Shown here: positions 1 through 8,932 of the stretch, piece by piece
Numbering within the stretch: position 1 is the first letter of the stretch
How the letters are laid out: each line of letters begins with the position of its first letter
Program-made: the position numbers and the translations under genes
Source: Aurantiochytrium sp. KH105
Taxonomy: Eukaryota > Sar > Bigyra > Thraustochytrida > Thraustochytriidae
Reading direction: 5' to 3'
Length of the DNA: 64,000 bases
Assembly: GCA_003116975.1 (NCBI GenBank)
Contig: BGKB01000112.1
Coordinates: 124,001 to 188,000, forward strand
Notes under the pieces: model-generated
Databases searched by the model: none
Seen by the model: only the letters and a program-made list of their open reading frames with translations
What the model was told of the DNA's origin: nothing

Positions 1-2
1 TT

Positions 3-2474
3 CCACCGCCACCAGCTGAGATACCTCTTCCGCAAGCTGGACCGCCGCAACACGAAGGAGAATCGCATGCTGTTCAACAACACACCATCCCGGCTGTACA
101 ATTTGACGAAGTTGATAGAGCTGAAGCTCTCGAACTTCCACCCGCACAGGATGCCGAAGACAATCTTGAGCCAGTCGTGAAGGTGCTCCCAAAGCTTGTC
201 CCGGGACAGCTCGTGGTCGAAGTAGTGGAGGCGTATGGACTTTCGAAAGATGAAGCCGCAGCAGCAATTACACAGACACGAATCGATCCATATCTCAAGT
301 GCACTCTTGGAAAGCAAAAGAAGGCCCCAACGCACAAGGGTCGAGTCCTTAAGAACCAGGGAAAAGACGTTCCATTCAACGAGAAGATGGTCTTTGATTT
401 GGTTGATCCAGAACCCTTTGCTTCAGAAGGCGACGTGACGCTGACCTTCAAAATTATGAACAGCAACGTGCTTGCAGACACGACACTCGCCGAGACGGAA
501 ATTTCTGTATCTGGGCTCTTTGTAAATTTCCAGCATGAAGGAGAGTACCGGCTGTTTTACCGCCGACGAAAGTCAGACCCATTGCAACCTGCCGGCGGGG
601 TAAAATTGCGCATGCGTTTCTATCCTGCTCGCATGGGTTACCTACTTGTGCATTGCATGGAGGGCCGAAAGATGAAGAACATGGAGCTCATGGGCAAGCA
701 GGATCCATACTGCAAGTTTGAAATGTTGGACCAAAAGCCACAACGATCCAAGACGATAAAAAATGGAGGCACGGACTGCTCCTTTGATGGAGAGGAGCTG
801 CGCCTTTGGGTAAAATCGAATACTTGGACAGAACAGCTGCATTTCTCCTGCTTTGACGAAGACATTGGATCGGACGATCTCATTGGGGCCCGAAACTTTA
901 ATTTGCTCGAATTCATGACGGATGCGTCGACAATGGAAGAATTCGACCAAGAAGGCATGGGGCGCATTCACGAGGAATGGTATGAGATTTTCCAAGGGAG
1001 AAACTTGGACAAGCTCTCCGGTGAAGTGCGTTTACGCTTCCAATTCTACCCCGCAGGTACGCTAGTGATCCAGTCGATCGAGGCTCGTCATCTTGTCGAC
1101 AAGGACACCATGGGTCGTCAAGATCCTTACATTGTCTACATGATGAAGTCGGATTACGACACATCAAACTTCAAAATGCGGACGAAAACCGACACAGATG
1201 GTGGAACTGACCCAAGGTGGGACGAAACGTCCAAGATGGCCGTCGTGGACCATCACGAGCTCGTCATGGAGGTCTACGACGAGGACACGATTGGATCCGA
1301 TGATCTTATTGGGAAAGCATCCTTCTCGCTTCTTCCACTCTTTCGAAAGGGCGTGCTTGATACCTGGGTCACCTTGCGCAACAAGGATACTTGGGGCCGT
1401 GTTACCAAATGCGGTGAGGTGCATTTGCACCTCGAATTCATTGCGCCGCCGGGCGTGGCATACCCGTTGCTGCAGCCAGACATGGACACTTTTGACGACA
1501 CAGAACGTGAGAACAGACTCCGCGACGAGTCTGATGAGCAGGCTGCTGTCGCGGAAGATTCTGGTTTTGGAAAAGGCGCATTTGTCAACGGGCGCCCGCC
1601 CGGTTCCACGGATGAGTTCACGGACGCGGACATCGAATCGGCCTTTCAATTCATCGATCTGAATAAAAATGGTTTCATCGGCGCAGGGGAAATTCGACAC
1701 ATCCTCGTTTGCATGGGCGAGCTCATTACTGACGAAGAGGTGGACGAGATGGTTCGCATGGTCGACTCTGACGGCGACGGTCAGGTCTCCTTTGCTGAAT
1801 TTCGCTTACTCATGCTGCACCCGGACCCAGCAAACTTTGACGCTTCCACTGTCAAAGATATCGTCGAGGCCGCACCTGGAACGGCAGCGCTGGGCCTCGA
1901 TGGTAAGGATGTGGCAGCGCGCCAGGAGCAGGACGCAGCTACGAAGCGAGAGAAGATCAATTTGATGCGCCTCTTTTCTCAGGCGAATGAGGTTTCGATG
2001 CCAACGCTTCAGCGAGCCTTTGAGAAGTTCCGCCTTCTCGACCGCGGCGCCGGCTCCACCGGCTTTGTCGACTTCCCCACCATGTGCGACATCCTGCTCG
2101 TGGAGCCTACTGGCGAGTACAAGAAGCTCTTCAAGCTCATGGACTACGAGGGTCAGGCTCGAGTGAACATGCGTGAGATTTTGCTTGGTCTCTGCAATTT
2201 CGCCAATGCCCCTCTCGAGACGCGCTGCAACTTTTGTTTCCTCATGTACGACGAAGATGGCAACGGGTCTCTTGATCGAACGGAAATTACCGAGATTCTC
2301 AAGGCAAACCATCTCGTATCGGATCCCAAGGCTGTGCGCCGCAAGGTCGACACCGTTATGCAGCAGGCGGATCGCGACGGGTCTGGAACGGTCGATATTG
2401 ACGAGTTCCTTATTCTCGCCAAAAAGTTTCCCAATTTGCTCTTTGCTGTGCAGCTTGACAGCACGGCCGACTAG
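3..2474 (+). CDS. C2 / EF-hand calcium-binding protein (5' partial)
   Basis: The reading frame is open from base 3 with no in-frame ATG before base 177, where there is only a GTG, so the true start lies left of the window. Counting from the GTG codon, C2 domains lie at about residues 8-115, 152-250 and 293-400; the second and third contain the GKQDPY / GRQDPY and DEDIGSDDLIG / DEDTIGSDDLIG calcium-loop signatures. EF-hand loops follow: DLNKNGFIGAGE (~494) and DSDGDGQVSFAE (~530), a degenerate pair around 620-670, then DEDGNGSLDRTE (~692) and DRDGSGTVDIDE (~732). C2 domains bind membranes or Ca2+ and EF-hands sense Ca2+, so the protein is probably a cytosolic, membrane-recruitable Ca2+ sensor. 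No enzyme domain is visible in the part present. The residues before the first C2 are proline-rich. Domain calls are secure; the specific role is not. Confidence 0.85.
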   Translation, partial: PPPPAEIPLPQAGPPQHEGESHAVQQHTIPAVQFDEVDRAEALELPPAQDAEDNLEPVVKVLPKLVPGQLVVEVVEAYGLSKDEAAAAITQTRIDPYLKCTLGKQKKAPTHKGRVLKNQGKDVPFNEKMVFDLVDPEPFASEGDVTLTFKIMNSNVLADTTLAETEISVSGLFVNFQHEGEYRLFYRRRKSDPLQPAGGVKLRMRFYPARMGYLLVHCMEGRKMKNMELMGKQDPYCKFEMLDQKPQRSKTIKNGGTDCSFDGEELRLWVKSNTWTEQLHFSCFDEDIGSDDLIGARNFNLLEFMTDASTMEEFDQEGMGRIHEEWYEIFQGRNLDKLSGEVRLRFQFYPAGTLVIQSIEARHLVDKDTMGRQDPYIVYMMKSDYDTSNFKMRTKTDTDGGTDPRWDETSKMAVVDHHELVMEVYDEDTIGSDDLIGKASFSLLPLFRKGVLDTWVTLRNKDTWGRVTKCGEVHLHLEFIAPPGVAYPLLQPDMDTFDDTERENRLRDESDEQAAVAEDSGFGKGAFVNGRPPGSTDEFTDADIESAFQFIDLNKNGFIGAGEIRHILVCMGELITDEEVDEMVRMVDSDGDGQVSFAEFRLLMLHPDPANFDASTVKDIVEAAPGTAALGLDGKDVAARQEQDAATKREKINLMRLFSQANEVSMPTLQRAFEKFRLLDRGAGSTGFVDFPTMCDILLVEPTGEYKKLFKLMDYEGQARVNMREILLGLCNFANAPLETRCNFCFLMYDEDGNGSLDRTEITEILKANHLVSDPKAVRRKVDTVMQQADRDGSGTVDIDEFLILAKKFPNLLFAVQLDSTAD

Positions 2475-2590
2475 ATCATGTTCTGCTCGAAAGAATCTTG
2501 ATTTCATCCGCGTTCATTCGAAGCTCCTCTGAGCCGGGCTACTGGAGAAGGAGCTTGACAAGGAAATTTTTGCCGACTCCATTTTGTCTT

Positions 2591-2664
2591 TTTAAAAGAC
2601 CGTCTTTTTATAAGAGCAGGAGCAAAAATATACGGAGATTTGACAGACCCGAAAATCCGCACTT
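2591..2664 (+). repeat. left terminal inverted repeat of the 2.6-4.0 kb element
   Basis: Pairs with 3886-3968 in inverse orientation. The innermost shared block is TCCGCACTT (left about 2656-2664; reverse complement AAGTGCGGA at 3886-3894). Confidence 0.6.
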
Positions 2665-3035
2665 GCGTTTCGCAGACCGCGGCGAGGACGCCTGGCTTCG
2701 GCTTGGCCTGGAGAGCGCGAATCTGGTCTTTTCGAGCCACGAAATTTCGTAGACGGAAAGTTATCGCGTTTGCGGGCCGCGTGGGGTGGTGGTAATAGGC
2801 GCTAATATGGGCAGAGAGTTCCCAGTCGTAATAGGGCAAAGGTAGACGCAAAAGCGCCAAATAAGGTACCAATGACTGTTGAAATTCCCAGCATCCTGAA
2901 CAAGCTCCTGGTGTAGTGAGCGATGACGTCTTGTTCGAGGGACCGCTTTGGGGAGTACACTTGCTAAATGTGTTTTGTTGTGGCACATTTCTTGGTCCTC
3001 GTCGGCCTGGGCGTCATGCTTCAACGAGCGGTGCA

Positions 3036-3193
3036 NNNNNNNNNNNNNNNNNNNNNNNNNNNNNNNNNNNNNNNNNNNNNNNNNNNNNNNNNNNNNNNNN
3101 NNNNNNNNNNNNNNNNNNNNNNNNNNNNNNNNNNNNNNNNNNNNNNNNNNNNNNNNNNNNNNNNNNNNNNNNNNNNNNNNNNNNNNNNNNNNN
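3036..3193. other. assembly gap (158 N)
   Basis: A run of undetermined bases inside the TIR element. True length and content are unknown. Any open frame drawn across it is not evidence of coding. Confidence 1.
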
Positions 3194-3610
3194 TCGAGAA
3201 GGAGTTCCCAGGACGATTGTGTCTTCCTTATGAGGAACGCATCAAGTTGCTCATCGGGCAGCTCAGCACTCAACAGAAGGCTCGAGAGCAAGCTGAAAGA
3301 CTGGCAAGGGCAGCAGAGCTTGCACCGAAGGACGCAGCAGCTGCAGCAGTTATACAGTCTGGGTCATCAGGAACAGGGCGAAAAGGCATGGAAGCCAAAT
3401 CTGCCAGCGAGATTCAACTTCTTACGGTCACGAACCCAAGCAAGACACCCAAGCAAGACCCCCAAGCAAATCATGCAGACTTTTCTTGATCAACACGTTG
3501 AGCCCAAGCCAGCTAGCTTCCCTACAGAGACCCAGATCAAGGCAAAGATTGTCAACGTGAAGACCAAATTTCGCAAAATGCAAGCAAAACCGACCAACAA
3601 CGATATTTAA
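3194..3610 (+). pseudogene. frame-broken coding remnant inside the TIR element
   Basis: After the gap, one frame (to 3489) reads like real protein (PYEERIKLLIGQL, then an Ala/Glu-rich helix). A second frame to 3610 continues protein-like sequence (PTETQIKAKIVNVKTKF) up to the stop at 3610. The two pieces overlap in different frames, so a frameshift around 3420-3450 is the simplest reading. I do not recognise the protein. Its position between inverted repeats suggests it belonged to the element, perhaps a DNA-binding part of a transposase or a captured host exon. No DDE triad is visible. Confidence 0.3.
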
Positions 3611-3885
3611 CAGCAAGTTTGTCTTCTCCACGCGTTTCCTTGCCTCTGCCTGGCATCTAGCCCAGCTGCGCGGCAGTCTCCTCCGCAAACACGGTCGCAA
3701 AGCCCGCGCAAAGTCGCCCTTTCGCGCAGTTCTGCGCTGGTCCATCGTCGATGATTAGACGCATGAGGTGAAAAAAGGGGGGTGACACAACTTTACAACG
3801 AAGGCTTGCACGGCCGTGCCGCCGGGTGTTCTGGGCAGCCAGGCGGCGGCGGAGCGAGCCTGCGCGCCGGCGAGGCGATTGGCTG

Positions 3886-3968
3886 AAGTGCGGAATATCG
3901 CGAGTGCCAAATCTCCGTACACCAATATGGGAAATCGTCTCCTGGTCTTACGTGGAGACGGTCTTTAA
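3886..3968 (-). repeat. right terminal inverted repeat of the 2.6-4.0 kb element
   Basis: Reverse complement of the left end, with a longer spacer between the AAGACCAGGAG and TACGGAGATTTG blocks. It is followed by a run of A residues. Confidence 0.6.
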
Positions 3969-4432
3969 AAAAAAAAAATCTTAGTGCGCGGTGTGCAGGT
4001 ATACCTGCGCTGTCGACGCTTGCACAGGATCAGGCTGTCCAACTCAGCTGTGCGCGACGCCATCAAATCAGACGAGAATCACGACGCCTTTTTCTTTTTC
4101 CACCCTTTTCCAGGGTCGGAAAATATCGCTTCAAACAGAGTATGCAATTTCACGTGTGCGTACTGAATGTGAGTTTGATAAAGTCAAGTGTTGTAGTCCT
4201 TTTCCCCTCCCCCTTCCCATTATTGGGCTTCTATTCCACGACACAAAACCATTCCAAGACATAAAAGAGAGAAATACTTGGAATGGTTTCTTTTCTTTTC
4301 ATTTGATACTGTGGCTAGGTTTATTTTTAGCTGTTTGGCCTTTCCATTTCCGTTTCAGACATATTATGATGCACGCGTGCGCGCGTTTGAATACGATGCT
4401 CTCTCCATTCACCAGCTCGAAAAAAGGCGCAG
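3969..4432. other. 3' flank of the lectin gene, no gene seen
   Basis: AT-richer sequence between the TIR element and the stop codon of the minus-strand lectin gene. Only short, uncharacteristic open frames occur. Confidence 0.5.
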
Positions 4433-6337
4433 CTAGAGGCCATCTCGGCCGGATTCCCGCAAGATGCGATCAATTTGCTCGTCGCTAGCCAAAGGAAGCT
4501 GAACGAGCTGGTAAAGGAGGGCAGACACACCTCCGATGAGCGCTCCGACTGGATAAGTGTACGCAGCCTCCTGCTGCAGCGCAAGTGCGACTCGATACTG
4601 TGATTCCTCCTCAATCCGCAAGGTACCAAACATGAATCCAAAAAAGGTTCCAGAAAGCATGCTCGCCGCTGCGAGAAGAGCAACACGTGCTTGTGAGCTA
4701 ACGACGGCGGATCGTCGCGTTCCTCGCCTTGTATCGAAAGTTGAGGCGATGTTTGCTCCGTGACCCCCACGCTCCGAACATTTATGCATCACCTCATCGG
4801 TGATTTCGGCGATTGAGAAGACGAGACAAAAGTTAAGCGATGCACCCAGCACCGTGTAAAAGAGAACCTTGGGCGCCTCTGGGAGCCAGTGAATGAAACG
4901 ACGATCAAGAAGAAAGCACGCAATTGCAGAGAGAAAAACCCAGACATCACAAATGATGAGCAAGATCACATGCGCGCTGCACCAGCCACGCTCCGGAATC
5001 TCAATTTTCACAAGGTGCGCACTAATGAGGATGAACTGCACAGAAAAGAAAAACCCATAGGCGATTCCAAAAAAGGTGGTTTCGGAAATTTCGACGAGAG
5101 AAATGGAGATAAAGTACGAAAGCACCATTCCCGAGAGTGCTCCGCCAACGAGCGCGACGAGCAATGATATCGCTCGAAAAGACTGCACCATTGGAAGCAT
5201 TCGGAAAAGCACGAATGCAAAGACAATAATGACGAAAAAAGCCACGCCCAAAAGATAAATCCAAATGTGAGAAAGCCCGGCAGAGCAACTCAATGGCTCG
5301 AGGGCCACTGCCGAGCACTCCCGAATATTTTCCACGGTCCCAACGACGCAGTGACCGGAGTCTCCGTCGTTGCCTCCAGAGCACCATGCGCAGTTGTAGA
5401 CGTCTTCAGTACACACATTGCAAGCTGTTCGACGAGGACACTCGCGTTCGGCCACCTCGTTGGTCACGGCACAATTTGGTCCGTCAAAGTCTTGGCTGCA
5501 AAAAGTTCGCACTTGACTTTGCGTCTCCCCGGGACCTGCGCACTCAAAAGCCCAGCTGAGTAGCGCAAAGCGGGCAAAAGATTTTCCGGTTGCTGCGGTG
5601 AATCCAACGTGATACTCGCCTGAAATGGCACCAATCTGCGTCGAGAGGAGATCCTTGTGAACGTATCGCCGGTCGGCGCTCTTGTGCGAAAGTGAGACTT
5701 TGAGAATGCCGTCGGAGGGCTCGTACGTGATGGTAATGAAGCGAGCGCGAAGGCGATTCTCGAGGGTCTCATCGTAGAGAGCAAGATCTTCCCAGGGTGA
5801 TGAGTACTTTTCCGCGAGTTCGGGCTCCTTGGCGCTCAGCTTTGCGCCAAAAAGCCCGCTATGGACCGAAATATGGGGCGTCGCTGGATCACCCATTTCT
5901 GCACTTTGTGCAGTGTCAAATTCGATGGCAAGGCCTGATCCTAGGCCGTCGTACCCGAGGCCGGCGTCGCTGTTTCCAATCGAGTACGGTCCGGCGGACT
6001 GCAAGACGAAGGCGAAGCCTTCTCCGCCCGTATTTTCGACTTCTGTGATGGCGAATCCAAATTGGGAGACGAAGCCATTATCGACGCGAACGGGCTGGTC
6101 AAACCATGCTGCACCCACTTGATGCGTTTGCGCTTGCGTGAGCACAAGCTCGCCAACCTCGCCGACGGCGTCACCGTTGAGGTTGAGGTGCGGTCTGTTC
6201 TGGAAATTAGGAAAGCGAAAGTTTTCCATGCCAAGCGCTGCTCTCGCGGAGCTTGCGATGGTCAGCAGGGTAAGACCCCGTGCTATCCTAAAGGGACTTC
6301 GAGTCTGCGCTCGCGTGTGTTGTCGTGGCGGCACCAT
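4433..6337 (-). CDS. L-type (legume-like) lectin fused to seven transmembrane segments
   Basis: Starts at the ATG at 6337 (634 aa); the open frame extends to 6400 but only from a GTG. Residues 1-36 look like a signal peptide with a basic start and a small-residue cleavage region. Residues ~38-265 form an L-type lectin fold, with GEGFAFVLQ, the metal-site GLAIEFDT strand, HISVHS and a late VGFTAATG strand. A cysteine-rich PSI/EGF-like stretch follows (C280-C351, including CNVC and CAWC). Seven hydrophobic helices then lie at about 357-380, 386-411, 421-443, 454-477, 491-512, 551-571 and 593-614, before a short charged tail. ERGIC-53/VIP36 lectins have one membrane span, so this is not a standard cargo receptor. 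An extracellular or luminal lectin on a 7TM body suggests a carbohydrate-sensing receptor, but no known GPCR motif is evident. Convergent with the TIR element; upstream of it lies proteasome beta2 on the same strand. Confidence 0.75.
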   Translation of the reverse strand: MVPPRQHTRAQTRSPFRIARGLTLLTIASSARAALGMENFRFPNFQNRPHLNLNGDAVGEVGELVLTQAQTHQVGAAWFDQPVRVDNGFVSQFGFAITEVENTGGEGFAFVLQSAGPYSIGNSDAGLGYDGLGSGLAIEFDTAQSAEMGDPATPHISVHSGLFGAKLSAKEPELAEKYSSPWEDLALYDETLENRLRARFITITYEPSDGILKVSLSHKSADRRYVHKDLLSTQIGAISGEYHVGFTAATGKSFARFALLSWAFECAGPGETQSQVRTFCSQDFDGPNCAVTNEVAERECPRRTACNVCTEDVYNCAWCSGGNDGDSGHCVVGTVENIRECSAVALEPLSCSAGLSHIWIYLLGVAFFVIIVFAFVLFRMLPMVQSFRAISLLVALVGGALSGMVLSYFISISLVEISETTFFGIAYGFFFSVQFILISAHLVKIEIPERGWCSAHVILLIICDVWVFLSAIACFLLDRRFIHWLPEAPKVLFYTVLGASLNFCLVFSIAEITDEVMHKCSERGGHGANIASTFDTRRGTRRSAVVSSQARVALLAAASMLSGTFFGFMFGTLRIEEESQYRVALALQQEAAYTYPVGALIGGVSALLYQLVQLPLASDEQIDRILRESGRDGL

Positions 6338-7160
6338 CCTGAGTGGAGCCCTTTTCTGTCTTTTCTGTTTTCTGCTTGGGAGGGAGGGTTCGCTCGCCAC
6401 GTCTCAAGCCCGTCTTGCCCAGGGCCTGCTCAGCGTCCGTGCATGCACTGCCCTGCGCCTGCACGCCGGCCTGCGCAGCGTTGTTCCTGCCTGCGAAGCG
6501 TGCGTGTTTCTCTTGTTGGGGTATTGTGCATGCCATCAGCAGCAGAGCTGGCAATAAACTGAAGAGATCGAAAAGCCGCAAGCCACGAGAGTAGTTTGCA
6601 GTTGACCGCGCACCACCGTCCATGGGCTGCCAAGGCTAAACGCCGCAATCTGACATAGGAAGCGAGAAGCAAAGTTGTTGCGCTGACAGAACTTGTTGCC
6701 TTTTGAGAAAAGATCGCATCGATACTTCCGGGGGAAAGTGGGAACGTGCAATGCGAGCGCTATCAAAAGTGAGGCCCACGTGAGCGCGAGACGTAGAGAT
6801 CCTTACACGTATACTATTGACTATGACGGCGACCTCGGAGATACCCTTCAGTGACCGCGTTTCCAATCAGGCAAACAGAAATCTTCTCGAAAGTTTTGCG
6901 AGAGAGGAAAGAAACACGGACTGTCATGGCTTGCTTCTCCATCGATGCCATTCATAGCACAGATCGTGGCGAGGACCCTCGAGGACGTTCGCTAACCAAA
7001 CGAAGGCAAGAAAAGGAAACCTCTTTTAATTTTGTATACCAGAACCACGCGGGCGCACTGGAGTCCTCATTCCGAGCGCCTCCGAGCGCCGAAAGGGAGA
7101 GAAGAAAGGGACCCGGACAAAGCAAGGACATCCCCAGGGGTCTTTGTTTCTCGACTTTCT
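6338..7160. other. intergenic, 5' of the lectin gene and 3' of proteasome beta2
   Basis: 823 bases. The lectin promoter must lie here; no TATA-like element or conserved gene is evident. Confidence 0.5.
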
Positions 7161-8409
7161 TTACGCCTCAAGCATCTCGACATCGGTCGTGACAGTGGCA
7201 AAGGTCTCGATGTCGGTAGATACAACCTTGGTCGTGCCGGGCGGGAAGTAGCCAAAGGTAGCTGGTTTGCTGATGGAGGCGCGCAGGGGACCCTGGTCGT
7301 TGGGCGTGATGAAGTTGCGCTTCATGTCGACCTTGTCCTTGGTGATAATGCAGACATCGACATTGCTGCCGGAGCCGAGATCGTTAAAGATACCGGCCTT
7401 GATGGCCTCGGCAACGAGATCGATGGCCTCCTGCTCGGTCAAATTATCCTTGTAGCTAGTCTCGAAGACGGACATGGCTGCGAGCGAGCCGGAGCCCATT
7501 GTCACATATGGGAGCTTGTCCGTGGAGCCGTGCGGGTAGACCGTGCTGTTTTATAGAAATACCACAGATTCCAAAAAAGAAAAGAACAGATCGATCGATC
7601 GATCGATTGATCACATGAACAATGGGAGAGAAGAGGAGACAATGAGCAGTCAGTTAGCACGCGGTGCGAATTCACTTGTCAAGACGGTTTCAAGCCATCT
7701 ATGGAAGGTAAACTTACTAGAGATGCGGGCCAGTGGCGTCAACGCCGCCAAGGACGAGGGCCGCCGAAACGTGACCCTGATAGTTGAAGAGGTGCCGCTT
7801 GAGCATTGTCATGGCGGTCACGACGCGCGACGACTTTGCGGTGTTCAGGCGGAGCAGTTCCAGCTGGGAGCTAATCTGGCCAGTCTGTGCGATCAGGAAC
7901 AGAAGGAATAGAAAGAAACAAAAGAAGACGAGAAAGAGGAGGAAGCGCGAGACGTCACAAAGGTGTGCGCGTAAAGTCGAGAGTTAGTCATCGAGTAAGG
8001 AATAGAATTGGCGCACGATCGTACGCAGGCTGCGAAAGAGTCTAATGCCACGCAGGACATCGTGCGTATCCCGCAACGGCTCCTGGAGGATCGAGATCGA
8101 ACTTACGGTCATCTCGGTATCTGCGGCTGTACCTGCGCCACAGCAATAGATGTTTGGCGCAATGTAGTGGATCTTCTCACAGTTCTTGTCGACGATGACA
8201 TTACCAGTAGCGCGCGTATCAGCGGCCAAGGCGACACCGCCATCAAAGACGACGCCGACAATGGTGGTACCGGTCTTCCAGGCCTTGGGCATGGTGCCCT
8301 TGATGCCGCTGTCGCTGTTCATGAAGGAGACATTCCGCTTGAAGTTCTCAAAGTTGAAGCCGCCGTCCACGTGCGGGAACGACTTGTCGGCACGGTTTTC
8401 CTCCACCAT
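7161..8409 (-). CDS. PSMB7: 20S proteasome subunit beta type-2 (spliced, three exons)
   Basis: Join on the minus strand: exon 1 8409-8107, exon 2 7884-7718, exon 3 7545-7161. Both introns begin GTAAGT (8106 and 7717) and end CAG (7885 and 7546). The spliced frame is continuous, 284 aa. Exon 1 contains the propeptide and the [14 protein letters not shown] autocleavage site giving the N-terminal catalytic Thr, then AADTRAT (Asp17 region), DKNC (Lys33) and [13 protein letters not shown]. Exon 2 encodes the [13 protein letters not shown] and [14 protein letters not shown] segments; exon 3 starts in [18 protein letters not shown]. This is the beta2 (trypsin-like, Pup1) subunit by its TTIVG mature N-terminus and the long C-terminal arm. 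It acts in the 20S core particle in cytosol and nucleus. It is the only clearly intron-containing protein gene in the window. Confidence 0.95.
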
Positions 8410-8932
8410 CGTGTTTGTCGCTTTGCTCGCTCTCGCTTTCTCGCTCCGCGTGCAAACTGAAGAAAGAAGAAGAAGCTTCGCTCCCCGCGATGAACGCGAA
8501 GCCCTCTTGCGTCACGTGGCGTATGCCCGAAGAGGATGCGAGCGAGCGGGCGAGGAGAGAGGGGGCGGCTGGAAGGCGCGCGGGGGCGTGCGCGTGCGAA
8601 CGAGCGGCCGGCGCGGGCGGGCTTGCTTGCTTGCTTGCGCGGCGTGGCTCGGTCGATTGGGTTTGATCTTCGCCACAACGGCGAAACGGCGGTGAACCTT
8701 CGCACCGTAACCGACTATAACCGCCCCGAAAAAGGTAACGTTGTTCTTTTACGTGTTCTTATTTCTTACTTGTTCTATTATTGATCGAGCAAGCAAGGGA
8801 GCCATAGCTAGCTTTAGGTAGCCTATACCTAGACGAGGAGTGAAAGGAAGCAAACGAGAGAGTGAAGGAAGACTTTAGAGCAAAGGAAAAAAGAAAGGAT
8901 CCTCTTTTACATTCATGTATCCTATCGTTCAT
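8410..8932. other. intergenic, promoter side of proteasome beta2
   Basis: GC-rich with GCTTGCTTGC repeats near 8620-8640, then AT-rich sequence towards the stop of the transporter gene. No gene seen. Confidence 0.5.

Larger units (their letters stand above)
2591..3968. mobile_element. degraded DNA transposon with terminal inverted repeats (~1.38 kb)
   Basis: Left end 2591-2664 and right end 3886-3968 are imperfect inverted copies. Shared blocks, in order from the outside, are AAAGACCGTCT, AAGA(g/c)CAGGAG, TACGGAGATTTG, and CGA.A.TCCGCACTT. Both ends sit in T/A-rich sequence reading TTTAAA, so a TA or TTAA-like target duplication is possible but cannot be delimited. The interior holds an assembly gap and a frame-broken coding remnant. 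The superfamily is not assignable because no catalytic transposase motif is visible. Confidence 0.6.
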
